Source of the DNA: Eunapius fragilis
Taxonomy: Eukaryota > Porifera > Demospongiae > Spongillida > Spongillidae
Assembly: GCA_963681505.1 (NCBI GenBank)
Contig: OY811990.1
Coordinates: 1,792,435 to 1,856,434, forward strand
Direction: 5' to 3'
DNA length: 64,000 bases
The notes beneath the pieces are model-generated. The model saw nothing but the letters and a program-made list of their open reading frames with translations, had not been told where the DNA came from and did not search any database. The translations under genes and the position numbers were made by a program. This document shows positions 12,047 to 23,459 of the stretch, piece by piece. The stretch's first letter is position 1, and each line of letters begins with the position of its first letter.

Positions 12047-13195
12047 TTTGCTCTTTCTCCTACTGCAAAGGATTTAGCATCTGCTGTACTGCAAGAAAGT
12101 AATCACACAAGTAAACTTCAGTATCCATCGCTACTCTCAGAGAAGCCAAAGCTTCTGACACCTACTCCAGAATTTTTTCCTAAGGGAGATGGGACTAGAT
12201 CTAAACTAGAGTGCAATACCAAAACTAAGCTTGTCGCTAAACTGATGCGACAAAACAGTAAAAAGATGACTGTACCATGTCGACCAGCAATTGAAGTTGA
12301 AAGCTACGTTCCTCTTGCTCAAAATGAAGTCCAACACTGGGTACCAGGGTTGACAACAGAAGATAAGAAAATGATTAAAAGTGGTGGGTGGCTAAGTGAT
12401 GAGATTGTAGATGCTGGTCAGAAACTACTGAAATCAATGTATCCTCATATACAAGGGCTTCAAGAGGTTGCACTGGGTATGGTTTTGTCATATAGCATTG
12501 CAAAAAGTGAGTTCATTCAGATTATGAACACTGGAAAACACCATTGGGTAACAGTTTCAAACATTAACTGCAATTATGAAGAGATACGTGTCTACGATTG
12601 TGCATCAGGTGGTCCAACTAGTTCCCTATTAAACCAGATTGCAAGCATTATTTGCACTCCCAAAGACATTATCAAACTTACCTACATGGATGTGCAAATG
12701 CAGCAAGGTTGTGATGACTGTGGACTATTTGCAATAGCATTTGCTACTTCGTTGGCTAGAGGAGAACAACCAGGTAGCTTCTTCTATGAACAAAAGGCAA
12801 TGAGGAAGCACTTAATTGAAAGCCTTGAGAAGCAAACTATTACTGCATTTCCAATACAAAAGATAAGACGCCATGGATCCAAAGTGAGGCACTCATCAAA
12901 TGTACCAATACATTGTGTTTGCAGATTGCCAAAATTGGAAGGAATTAAAATGATTGAGTGTAGTTATTGTGGAACATGGTATCATATTGACTTATGCGTG
13001 TCAGTATCTTCAGATTCCCAACAGCCACATACAAAGTGGGCTTGTGTGAAATGCAAAAGTTGGACTGAGAATTAGTGCTGTTTCTTTGTCAACGATTGTC
13101 AATGATTTAGACTAAGTGTGCTTGTCCAATTAATTGTGTTATCATGTTTTCAGTCACTTTTATGAAGAAATGTATGCAAATATTTTTTTAATTGG

Positions 13196-13445
13196 GAACA
13201 TTTCGTCCCGGACAAATATCGCTGCTAAATTTGGTCCGGGACCAAATATGGCTGCCATATTTGGTCCTACCGGACAGAATATGGATGCGACATTTGGTCC
13301 TCGGGCGGACATAATATGGCATGGTAGGACCGAATATGGCAGCCACATTCTGTCCGGTAGGACCAAATATGGCAGCCATATTTGGTCCCGGACCAAATTT
13401 GGCAGCCATCATCGGTCCGCCGGACAATTTTTAGGTAGGACATTT
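13196..13445. repeat. Subterminal TTTGGTCC/GGACCAAA array, Ginger copy 1
   Basis: At least ten TTTGGTCC or GGACCAAA octamers in both orientations occur within 250 bp of the right end. They are often paired as palindromes around ATATGGCAGCCATAT. The left end (9366-9425) has a shorter set. Arrays like this are usual transposase-binding sites in class II elements (inference). Confidence 0.8.
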
Positions 13446-13893
13446 TGTGCCGTGACAGGTCTCGTGCCCAGGCCGAACAGTACCAAGTATGCAATTTACA
13501 TGTGAGCTATCGGAAGTTTCGTTAGAAACTTCCATATAGGATTTGACCCCGACTATGAATGTCATTTAAAAAAACGCGACCCGTCTGTAACAACACTCCC
13601 GACGATCGGATCGTGTAGCTTGTTTTAGCAATCGATCTAGAAGTCAAAAATGAGTAGTTTCGTTTTTGTTTCATGTCGCTGAACCGCGTGGTTGTTGAGA
13701 ACAAGAGTGTACTGCCCGTCCTCGTACCCAGTCTCGGAACAAGGGGCGGGTCGTCTTCTTCTTCTCCTCCTCTTTCTTCTTGGCAACGCATAACTCAGAC
13801 AGGAACATTTCTAAGCGATGAAAATTTCACCAATAGCTTCAGAATCGGCTGGAGGACTCGCTTTTATATAATATATGAAAAAAAAAAAAGAAA

Positions 13894-14179
13894 ACAAGTA
13901 AATAAAAACATTCTCTACGAGAAAGTTGGTGGGATATAGGATTTGATTATGACATTGGTGGTGTAAAAAGCAAGGAAACAAGGTCTTATCAGAAGGGAAA
14001 ATGTCATAGTCCTATATTTAGCACACAAACAACACATGCCCTAGAAATGTGCTAAATATAGGACTATGACATTTTCCCTTCTGATAAGACCTTGTTTCCT
14101 TGCTTTTTACACCACCAATGTCATAATCAAATCCTATATCCCACCAACTTTCTCGTAGAGAATGTTTTTATTTACTTGT
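13894..14179. mobile_element. Foldback MITE, ACAAGTAAATA family, in U unit 3
   Basis: Same palindrome as in units 1 and 2, in the part of unit 3 that lies after the Ginger insertion. Confidence 0.85.
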
Positions 14180-14784
14180 AACATTAGGTTACCTTATTTC
14201 CACTAGAATGAAGACTATTTCAGATTTAAACAAGTTTGTAGATAATTTAAGATATGATTGAGATGAGAATAATTGTTTAAGAGCACAGATTATTACGAAA
14301 GGGACTGGTGATTTACATGTATATGAAGATAAAAATATAATAAAATGATGGCATCTTTGGCTGCCACAAGTAAAATATAAAATTTCCAGGAAAAAACTTC
14401 AAAGTTGACGCGTGCAATTAACCGATTACCGCCGAGATACGCACATCTGCGTCAAAAATGTGTTTACCGTTACCAATGACTTCTTCCAGACCCTTTGAAA
14501 AATTATACCAATTTGAAGTCACTCATGTTCACGGCTTCAGATTATGTTGTTGAAACCCCCTTTCTGCTAACATAACATTCCTCTGTACATTGCCTCATTT
14601 AGTTGTTTATGGACAACTCCTCTCAAGTTCCTTCAAAATTTTACTTCGTAGGCCATAAACTCTGCACAATAACTATTTCACAGCTAGCAAATTAAATATC
14701 CATTCATTGACCACGAATCCTTTTCTATTTATAAGCATACATTTAGTAAAATGGCGGCCAGACGCCAAATTGAGCCGCAAATTT

Positions 14785-15075
14785 AAAGGAGGATAAATTG
14801 GTATAATATTCTTATTATATGGCGGGTGATAAGTACTAAAATTAGCGACTGCCCATTCACCTTTAATACCAATATTAATCACCACCTCTACTCTGCTCTG
14901 CCTTCTATGCCCCTCCCATCTCCACATCTTCTCAGCTATTCAACCTGTGCAGCAAGAACGCTCTCCCTCCAAAGACCGTAGTAGACACTGAAGGTGCTTT
15001 TATTACTATTCCGTGCAATATAGTATAGTGCAAAGCCTTATGTGTTGGCCAAGGTCTGCAGATTACAATTTGGGC
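14785..15075 (+). repeat. U repeat, truncated unit 4
   Basis: Begins like the other units (AAAGGAGGATAAATTGG) but breaks off after ACAATTTGGG at 15075, where unrelated sequence starts. The stretch 15076-15360 shows no recognisable gene. A short frame from an ATG at 15243 (MAEYALNFEFDEG) has no match I know. Confidence 0.85.
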
Positions 15076-15449
15076 CCTCTTTTGGATTTTGATGGAATTT
15101 TTTGTTGTAGAATTTATTAAATTGTCTTCAATGTGCGCGATTAATTGTTATGTACTTGCAACACGCTTATCGGGAATGGTGCGGGTGAGTATATACAGCT
15201 AGCTTATCGCTTAGCTGCCATACGTATGTGTGTGAATTTTAAATGGCGGAATACGCTTTGAATTTTGAATTTGATGAAGGACTTGTTTTCTTGGTTCACA
15301 AGGTGTGCAGCTCACTAAAAGGTTAAATGTATAAGTGGGCTTTTAAAATTCTATTCCTGCAGTGTACGTGAACGCAATGCACTGATTTCTGATGCTCTAT
15401 TGCTGTCAAAAGCATCAGAACTGGCAATGCATGCGCATGTACAGATTCG

Positions 15450-16085
15450 TCGTCACATCGTTACTCCACCAACAGTTACACCTCCTTCTCCAGCTACATA
15501 TCTCTACACCTCCTTCAGCTACACATTTTGCAGCTACACCTCCTTCAGCTACACCTCCTACAGCTACACCTTCTGCAGCTCCTTCAGCTACATCTCCTTC
15601 AGCTACATCTCCTTCAGCTACACCTCCTACAGCTACACCTTCTACAGCTACACCTCCTTCAGCTACATCTCCTTCAGCTGCACCTCCTACAGCTACACCT
15701 CCTTCAGCTACATCTCCTTCAACTACACCTCCTACAGCTACACCTCCTTCAGCTACATCTCCTTCAACTACACCTCCTACAGCTACACCTCCTTCAGCTA
15801 CATCTCCTTCAACTACACCTCCTACAGCTACACCTTCTATAGCTGCACCTACAGCTACATCTCCTTCAGCTACATCTCCTTCAGTCACACCACCTCCTTC
15901 AGCTACACCTCCTTCAGCTACATCTCCTCCAGTCACACCACCTCCTTCAGCTACACCTCCTTCAGCTACATCTCCTCCAAGTCACACCACCTCCTTCAGC
16001 TACACCTCCTTCAGCTACATCTCCTCCAAGTCACACCACCTCCTCCAGCTACATTTCCTCTAGTCCCACCTCCTACAGCTATGCC
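15450..16085. repeat. TCCTTCAGCTACACC minisatellite
   Basis: A 15-bp unit (CCTTCAGCTACACCT and variants with TACAGC, ACATCT, AACTAC) is repeated about 40 times. It opens frames on both strands (Ser-Tyr-Thr rich forward, Gly-Val-Ala rich reverse) that are by-products of the unit length. It lies between the two halves of the Tigger DNA-binding domain. Confidence 0.92.
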
Positions 16086-17680
16086 TCACACAGGTCAGCC
16101 AGATCAAGATGAAGAGTGCACCACTGATGGAGTGCTGATTCTAAGCTATATGGGTGGGTTTGTAATTGGAAAAGGCGTCATGGTGTTTTTAGTGTGCGCC
16201 TTCATGGCGAGGCTGGTAGTGCTGATCAGGAAGGTGTGGCCAGAGCCCAGAGGGAGCTACCTAGTATTTTAAACAAATTCAGGCTTGAGGATGTATTTAA
16301 CTATGATGAGACAGGTCTATATTACAGGCAGGCAGTAAGTGCAGGTTCTAATATTGTATATTAACAAATTGTTGTGCATATTAATGCTAAGCTTATAGCA
16401 ACATCCACACACTGTATACCAGAAACAAAATTTACCTTCATGCAGCCGGATTGTACTCTTTCAACAACCATAGATGTGAAAGGCTTTAAGAAAGCCAAGG
16501 ACCGCATAACTGTGGGTCTAGCAGTGAACAGCACAGGAGGAGAACGCCTCAAGCCTATTGTAATTCATAAATCTAAACAACCTCGCTGCTTTGGGAAAAC
16601 TTTCAATCCTGGCAGTGTAGTGTCCTACTACAGCAACAAGAAGGCCTGGATGTGTAGTGAGGTACATGCATATAATACTGTTTAATTGCATGCTTGTACA
16701 CTAAAATCATTCCAGGTTATCAATGATTGGTCACAGCATATTAATGAGGAGTTTAAGAACCAACAGCGTAGCTGCCTAATGCTCCTGGACAATGCCAGTT
16801 CACATAGTGTGGCAGATATTCAGCTCATTAAAATGGGCAGTTTTAATGCCTTTAGGTTGAGCAATCTTTTGCTCATTTTTCTTCCACCTAACTGCACATC
16901 AGTTGTGCAGCCATTGGACATGGGCATTATTGCATCTTTTAAGGCTCGATACAAAAGCAAGTTGGCTCACTTCATGGTTCAACAGTATGATCTTAATCCC
17001 CATCAAGATCTACAGGAACTGTCACTAAAAGTCAATGTAAAGCAGGTGGGCACTTCCCATACTCTAAAATATTGTGTTGAATGTTTTCTAATCTTAAAAC
17101 TCTCAGGCTATGGATTGGCTCCTAGTTGCCTGAAGGGATATATCCAACACTACAATTGTCAATTGCTGGTGTAAGGCAGGAGTTCTGCCTGAAGAATGGA
17201 GCAATCAACTGATGGGGCAGCAGTGTTGGCAGCAGAGGCTGGTGAAACTGCTCAGATGAGGGAAATTGCAACTGCAATTACAAGGCTACCTGTTTCACAA
17301 GATGATGGACCGCTTACTGCATTAGAATGGGTGATGGATCTTGGTGAGACAGAAATTGAAGAGGTGGAGTCCATTGCTGATATTGCTGCTCAACTAATGG
17401 GCCAAGAAGATGCTAGAATTGAAGAGGAAACTGAACATGGCTTACAGGATGCAAACAATTTGGAGCCACAGTGCGTGTCAGTAGATGAGGCTAAGCAGAG
17501 TATCTCTACCCTATTACAGTTCATAGGGGATAACATTGGCCTCCACATGTACTCAGAGGAAGACTACAGGTTGCTGCTTTGTTTACAGGAAAAAATGTCA
17601 AGGATTCAGTTTGTTTAGTTGTTCAATTGTACATACATGTAATGTAATTCATTTGGTGATAATAATACCTCCAAACCACA

Positions 17681-17747
17681 TTTGATATAAGCACAAATTT
17701 GTTATAAGCACGGAAACAAACGTGGTGCTTATATCGAGTTTTGACTG
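17681..17747 (+). repeat. Right terminal repeat of the Tigger-like element
   Basis: The reverse complement starts CAGTCAAAACTCGATATAAG, the usual Tigger/pogo end type. It is followed by TA at 17748-17749, the expected TA target duplication. It also holds an internal inverted pair (GATATAAGCAC and GTGCTTATATC). Confidence 0.75.
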
Positions 17748-18129
17748 TACAACTATTCCGGTGACTCGAGTCTGGAGTCAGATGAACTCGACGAAGTCAT
17801 TGAAGTGCACACGACACAGGTATATTTGTGTTTCAGCCTGAGCCTATCAGTGCCTCATCTTCACTCACTTTACAGACTGTCTATTAACCTTGTGAGAATG
17901 TGTCGGCGCAGCTTCTTCCTGGAACAATGGAATAGTGTTTGCATCCAAAGAATGTGAATTGCGTACAAATACTATTTCCTTATGTACTGGAATTTCAACA
18001 TGTATTTATCGGAAGTCTTGCTCAGTAGAAACTTCCATATAGGATTTGACGGAGATAGACGGAAATATACAATAAGTAATTCAGCAGGTGCAGCTAGTGT
18101 TCAGCCATACACGCTGCGTAAGCATACCG

Positions 18130-18725
18130 TTCACGAGAAAATGAGCCTTCGCTATAATATTTTAAAGTTATAAAAATGACTCGCGTTTGAATCGCTGTAA
18201 CTTCGGAACGGTAAACGCTAATTGACTTCCTGTTTTCAACACTTCATACTACATCATTTCCCTCTGGTAAAATCGATTATGGGCTCTTGCACTAACTTCG
18301 TGCCAGTGTTACCGCGTCCGATACCCCTTGGGGTTCAAATCCACCATATCTTTCTGCAGGAAAATTCAATTCACTCCTAGTTTGGTTTGTACGTAGAGGG
18401 ATCCTGTACCTATTGATTTGTTCTGTTCGTTAATTTTCTCTTTATCCGTTACGGGGATACAACTGTGCAAAGTAATTGCATATTTCCCGGTCGTTTCGCG
18501 CCATTTATCTATTACGACTGGCATCGAGGACATGAAATGCAATTACTTCCTGTTAAATAACTATGTCTCCGCCCATCTATACACTATACAAGTACGCGCT
18601 TCTTGCAAACGTCTGGTACTGTTCCCCTTCTTGGCTTCTTCAACATAGCGAGCAGAAGCTAAAGATTCGTAATACGTGGGTTCAGCTGCCATCAGCCTGC
18701 GCAATCACGGTACGTACTCTGTAGC
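18130..18725 (+). repeat. F2 repeat arm, solo copy
   Basis: Diverged copy of the F2 arm seen at 23991-24570 and 59829-60410. It starts GTTCACGAGAAAATG, passes CGATACCCCTTGGGGTTCAAA and ends at TCACGGTACGTAC. No F1 partner sits upstream. Between 17750 and 18130 I see only a short fragment related to the U unit (AGAAACTTCCATATAGGATT near 18028). Confidence 0.75.
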
Positions 18726-18871
18726 GCATGCACGTAGAAATCGAGCGTGTTGGCTCGGTCAAACTGCTTCATTTATGCGTGCACAACGCTGCAGAGCATG
18801 AAAGTGCACAGTGTCTAGGGCTAGCTTAATCTGAAACGCACCCTTCCTTTTTGACTTCTGCATACGCACAG

Positions 18872-19540
18872 ATATATCGGAAGTTTCGTTAGAAACTTCC
18901 ATATAGGATTTGACCCCAACTATGAATGTCATTTTAAAACGCGACCCGTCTGTAACAACACTCCCGACGATCGGATCGTGTAGCTTGTTTTAGCAATCGA
19001 TCTAGAAGTCAAAAATGAGTAGTTTCGTTTTTGTTTCATGTCGCTGAACCGCGTGGTTGTTGAGAACAAGAGTGTACTGCACGTCCTCGTACCCAGTCTC
19101 GGAACAAGGGGCGGGTCGTCTTATTCTTCTCCTCCTTCTTGGCAACGCATAACTCAGGACAGGAACATTTCTAAGCGATGAAAATTTCACCAATAGCCTC
19201 AGAGTCGGCTGGAGGACTCGCTTTTATATAATATATGAAAAAAAATTAAGAAAACAAGTAAATAAAAACATTCTCTACGAGAAAGTTGGTGGGATATAGG
19301 ATTTGATTATGACATTGGTGGTGTAAAAAGCAAGGAAACAAGGTCTTATCAGAAGGGAAAATGTCATAGTCCTATATTCAGCACACAAACAACACATGCC
19401 CTAGAAATGTGCTAAATATAGGACTATGACATTTTCCCTTCTGATAAGACCTTGTTTCCTTGCTTTTTACACCACCAATGTCATAATCAAATCCTATATC
19501 CCACCAACTTTCTCGTAGAGAATGTTTTTATTTACTTGTA
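18872..19540 (+). repeat. Dispersed fragment of the U repeat (with MITE)
   Basis: Matches U positions about 4915-5586, from ATCGGAAGTTTCGTTAGAAA through GGATTTGACCCC to the end of the foldback MITE. Its start is itself a small palindrome (GGAAGTTTC GTTA GAAACTTCC). That this block occurs alone suggests it is a mobile unit of about 670 bp, independent of the U array. Confidence 0.8.
19254..19539. mobile_element. Foldback MITE, ACAAGTAAATA family, copy 4
   Basis: Same palindrome as in the U units, with a few substitutions (for example TATATTCAGCACAC in the left arm). Confidence 0.85.
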
Positions 19541-19748
19541 TATATCAAACATGCACCCCCGTTGTAGCTACATGTATTTACCAACATTTAGTACTCTCAT
19601 TGGCCTACTAAAACCTCTTTCTTGTTTAATTTATCTTCATTGGTGAACCAATTATATTTGGTTCTACAAAATAATATCCATACAAAATAAGATCCACAAG
19701 TCACACACATGCACACACTCACATTCATACACAACCTCAGATCAGAGG

Positions 19749-20695
19749 AATTGGTGTCATTTAATTCTGTCTAGTTTCTAATTGGTGATGTGCTTGGCAT
19801 AGTTGATTTTTTGCCCAAAAGGGGTCAGGCGACTGTGGGTTTGCTGTCCCCCTACCCTGAGTGTGACTGGAACCAAGGTTACCATTTGGTCAGCCCCTGA
19901 TCAAGGTAAGGTGGTTAGGCCAGGGTAGAAGCCAAAAGGGTGCTACCTGCCATTGATGTATAAACAATAACACCTGTAGCAATACATTTATACCTACAGC
20001 CATGGTAAGCAACGCAGCTGGCATTTGGCTGAAGTGATTGCAGCCCACCTCTACCATCCTTTATACATACATGTGTGACCTGCAACCATACCAGGTGTCA
20101 ATATTTTGGGGACAGTGTATTAGTTGGGGTATGACCGAAAGTGAGGGAATGAGTTAAATGGAGGCAAGGCTTTCCCAGACATTTAGGCTCAGGGTAGAAT
20201 GAAAGTGAGGTTTTCCCAGAAGATACTCCAGGCTAGAATTTAGCTGTGAATTTAGTGTTGCCATGTACACTTATACACACACATCCACACTCACACACAC
20301 ACACACATACACACATACACACATACATGTGCACACACACACCATGGGCAGCCAGTCATTCACACATCAACATCAATGCTTTGCTATTGCAATTTATTTT
20401 ATTTCCTTATTGTCGACCCACAAACATTAAACTGTTTTTAGCTGTCATCCTATTTCATCATATGCTTCTCTTTTGTATTTCTATTGGAGCCGTACCTTTT
20501 TCTAAATTGTCTAGTGTATCAATGTGTACGTTTATGCATGCACACACATACAAGCACTAGCATACACTTGCAACTGCAGTCACATGTTTATTGTTTGTGT
20601 AAATTTGTGTTTCCTTGCTCTGGCAATTACCGACAGGTCTTCTTGTTGCCTTTTGCACTTTTAAACATACATGAATGCATGCACATGCACCCACA

Positions 20696-20729
<34 letters not shown>

Positions 20730-20861
20730 TGCACACAAACCCACATGCACATGCACGCACATTCATGTACACACACACAGGAGTCATGCTTCAATCACAA
20801 ACATGTGCATATGTACACATAAAAATGGCTTTGGCAGTCATCCATCATACACACACACACA

Positions 20862-20896
<35 letters not shown>

Positions 20897-21765
20897 AGAA
20901 CTGGCCTCTGCTTTGTAAAATTATTATCTAATTTCCCTGTTGTCTCTTGGTGCTATGAGCACACTTACTAGATGTGAGCCTGCACTACAAGAATGCACAC
21001 TTATGCACGCAGGCATGCATGCACAAACACACACACTCACTCACACAAACAAACAAACAAACAAACACACTCAAACACACTCAAACAAACAAACACACAC
21101 ACACATACACAAGTGCAAACCACCTACTCTCCATTCTGCTTGGTACACTCAAAATTGTACCTCCACCATTACAGCCTGTTGGTCCTTAATTCACCTCATA
21201 TGCAATTTTAATTTTTTTTTCTTCTTCTGCTCCTGTTTGGTATCCACTGATGTACTCATGGCCTCCACTAGATGCTCATGTCCCATCACCTACACTAGAT
21301 GCTCATGTCGCATGATTCTAAGTACTAACTTGTCAGATTGAGTAGCGCCAGCAGCTAGGTAGGTGCACAACCATACACCATCACCCATAGCCGTTGAGGT
21401 TTTCAATATACAAGACATGTACATGTATCCAGGCTAAGAAGAATCTCCGATGCTAAGGAGAGATAGTTTCTGAGCTGGCTTTCTGTGATTCCATTAATTG
21501 CCCTTCACTTTGACCCGTCCATGTCTGTGTGGACTCATCTCATGCCATAGGTTGACTACCCCCACCATCATGATACGCCTGCTAACCACAATGGGCTAAG
21601 GGATTTCCATCACTTAATTAAGCTCACCTCAGTGTATTGCTAGAAGCTTTGGTAAGGCTTATGGCTCTAGACCTGTCCACCACCTATCCAAACCCCCAAC
21701 ACTATACACAGCATGGCTGCCCAGGCCACAAAGATCGAAAATATGCCTGTTTTATGACACCAATT
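19749..21765 (+). repeat. R repeat, copy 1 (CA-rich, about 2 kb)
   Basis: Bounded by AATTGGTGTCAT and its complement ATGACACCAATT. It contains several CA microsatellites (about 20270-20345, 20690-20730, 20848-20895, 21020-21110) and unique blocks such as GGGGTCAGGCGACTGTGGG. Other copies lie at 24938-26963 and 60776-62788, plus one inverted partial copy directly after this one. The open frames in it are His-Thr/Cys-Val microsatellite translations; no protein domain seen. Confidence 0.85.
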
Positions 21766-21775
21766 ATTTTAAAAA

Positions 21776-21877
21776 AATTAAAATTGCATATGAGGTGAAT
21801 TAAGGACCAACAGGCTGTAATGGTGGAGGTACAATTGTGAGTGTACCAAGCAGAATGGAGAGTGGGTGGTTTGCACT

Positions 21878-21921
<44 letters not shown>

Positions 21922-23258
21922 CGTTTGAGTGTGTTTGAGTGTGTTTGTTTGTTTGTTTGTTTGTGTGAGTGAGTGTGTGTGTTTGTGCATGCATGCCTGC
22001 GTGCATAAGTGTGCATTCTTGTAGCGCAGGCTCACATCTAGTAAGTGTGCTCATAGCACCAAGAGACAACAGGGAAATTAGATAATAATTTTACAAAGCA
22101 GAGGCCAGTTCTGTGTATGTGTGTGTGTGTGTGCATGTGTGTGTGTGTATGATGGATGACTGCCAAAGCCATTTTTATGTGTACATATGCACATGTTTGT
22201 GATTGAAGCATGACTCCTGTGTGTGTGTACATGAATGTGCGTGCATGTGCATGTGGGTTTGTGTGCATGTGTGTGTGTGTGTGTGTGAGTGAGTGCATGT
22301 GCATGCATTCATGTATGTTTAAAAGTGCAAAAGGCAACAAGAAGACCTGTCGGTAATTGCCAGAGCAAGGAAACGCAAAATTACACAAACAATAAACATG
22401 TGACTGCAGTTGCAAGTGTATGCTAGTGCTTGTATGTGTGTGCATGCATAAATGTGCACATTGATACACAAGACAATTTAGAAAAAGGTACGGCTCCAAT
22501 AGAAATACAAAAGAGAAGCATATGATGAAATAGGATGACAGCTAAAAACAGTTTAATTTTTGTGGGTCGACAGTTAGGAAATAAAATAAATTGCAATAGC
22601 AAAGCATTGATGTTGATGCGTAAATGACTGACTGCCCATGGTGTGTGTGTGTGTGTGCACATGTATGTGTGTATGTGTGTATGTGTGTGTGTGTGTGAGT
22701 GTGGATGTGTGTGTATAAGTGCACATGGCAACACTAAATTCCCAGCTAAATTCTAGCCTGGAGTGTCATCTGGGAAAACCTCACTTTCATTCTACCCTCT
22801 GCCCTGAGCCTACCCTGAGCCTAAATGTCTGGGAAAGCCTTGCCTCCATTTAACTCATTCCCTCACTTTCGGTCATACCCCAACTAACACACTGTCCCCA
22901 AAATATTGACACCTGGTATGGTTGCAGGTCACACATGTATGTATAAAGGATGGTAGAGGTGGGCTGCAATCACTTCAGCCAAATGCCAGCTGCGTTGCTT
23001 ACCATGGCTGTAGGTATAAATGTATTGCTACAGGTGTTATTGTTTATACATCAATGGCAGGTAGCACCCTTTTGGCTTCTACCCTGGCCTAACCACCTTA
23101 CCTTGATCAGGGGCTGACCAAATGGTAACCTTGGTTCCAGTCACACTCAGGGTAGGGGGACAGCAAACCCACAGTCGCCTGACCCCTTTTGGGCAAAAAA
23201 TCAACTATGCCAAGCACATCACCAATTAGAAACTAGACAGAATTAAATGACACCAATT
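21776..23258 (-). repeat. R repeat, inverted partial copy
   Basis: Reverse complement of 19749-21210 of copy 1, ending at ATGACACCAATT (23247-23258). About 560 bp of its 3' end is missing. It faces copy 1 tail to tail, making arms of about 1.45 kb around a spacer of about 560 bp. Confidence 0.85.
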
Positions 23259-23459
23259 ATAACCTCGGAACTATATATCTCATGGCTCTGACGTACTGTT
23301 ATAGGTTGTGAGCCTATAAATGGCCACGCAATGAGTGGCACCCAAAGAGTATGACCGAATCGACAGGGACACATATTGTTGTGCGCGCGTATCGGTACTG
23401 GTAGTACGTACCGTGTTTTGTATGGTGATGGTAGCTGAATCCCACGCATTATGATCGCT

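Larger units (their letters stand above)
9509..13075 (+). pseudogene. Ginger transposase (integrase-Ulp1-PHD), copy 1, frameshifted
   Basis: Five exons are inferred: 9509-9691, 9752-9915, 9972-10217, 10274-10405 and 11095-13075, with GT-AG introns of about 55-690 bp. The start is MCADENEDLV. Domains in order: H2C2 zinc finger (HMGVKRTSHRV, CDLCQRN); DDE integrase core with D in GIDFVGP, D in TTDQGSEF and E in GLVERFN; GPY/F module (FPWVGPYLIT); a Ser/Pro-rich repeat; Ulp1-like cysteine protease with HHWVTVSN, VYDC, QMQQG and CDDCGLFAIAF (His, Asp, Gln, Cys); and a PHD finger (CVCRLPKLEG, CSYCGTWYH, CVKC). Two lesions against copy 2: a 1-nt loss near 9811, and an extra A in a seven-A run near 11450. 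The part from 11444 on is still an open frame of 543 codons. Catalytic residues are all present, so inactivation rests only on the indels. Confidence 0.88.
9355..13457 (+). mobile_element. Ginger-type DNA transposon, copy 1
   Basis: A 4103-bp element with ends TGTCACG...CGTGACA, a 4-bp target duplication, a Gypsy-like integrase, a Ulp1-like protease and a PHD finger. This combination is the hallmark of Ginger (Gypsy integrase related) cut-and-paste elements. No LTRs or reverse transcriptase are present. Both ends carry clusters of TTTGGTCC, denser at the right end. A near-identical second copy at 30636-34611 has a different target duplication, confirming the borders. Confidence 0.93.
8429..14784 (+). 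repeat. U repeat, unit 3, split by a Ginger insertion
   Basis: The unit runs 8429-9354, is interrupted by the transposon at 9355-13457, and resumes at 13458 with CTCGTGCCCAGGCCGA after the GGTC target duplication. With the insertion removed, its length (about 2.25 kb) matches units 1 and 2. Confidence 0.9.
15371..17747 (+). pseudogene. Tigger/pogo-type transposase pseudogene
   Basis: Pieces fit a pogo-superfamily transposase. A CENP-B-type DNA-binding domain is split: RNALISDALLLSKASELA at 15371-15430, then GWVCNWKRRHGVFSVRLHGE at about 16153-16212 in another frame. It is followed by a DDE_1 core with the first Asp in NYDETGLYYR (about 16300), the second in LLLDNASSHS (about 16785) and the third in QPLDMGII (about 16915). 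Inferred exon ends: donor GTAAGT at 16335, acceptor before 16392, introns 16662-16715 and 17046-17106. The last exon hits a TGA where the family normally has Trp (near 17131). An acidic C-terminal part continues in another frame at 17196-17618. The right terminus resembles a Tigger inverted repeat. No left terminus is visible. Confidence 0.8.

Noticed and set aside
13196-13445. Possible CRISPR-like array of GGACCAAAT repeats
   Set aside because: Repeats are in both orientations, spacing is irregular, the genome is eukaryotic and the array lies at a transposon end in two copies.
15528-15842. 104-codon Leu-Gln-His repeat frame
   Set aside because: Third reading of the same minisatellite.
15400-16272. 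290-codon Ser-Tyr-Thr-rich frame
   Set aside because: Most of it is translation of a 15-bp minisatellite, open in several frames and on both strands. The non-repeat part is out of frame with the Tigger homology.
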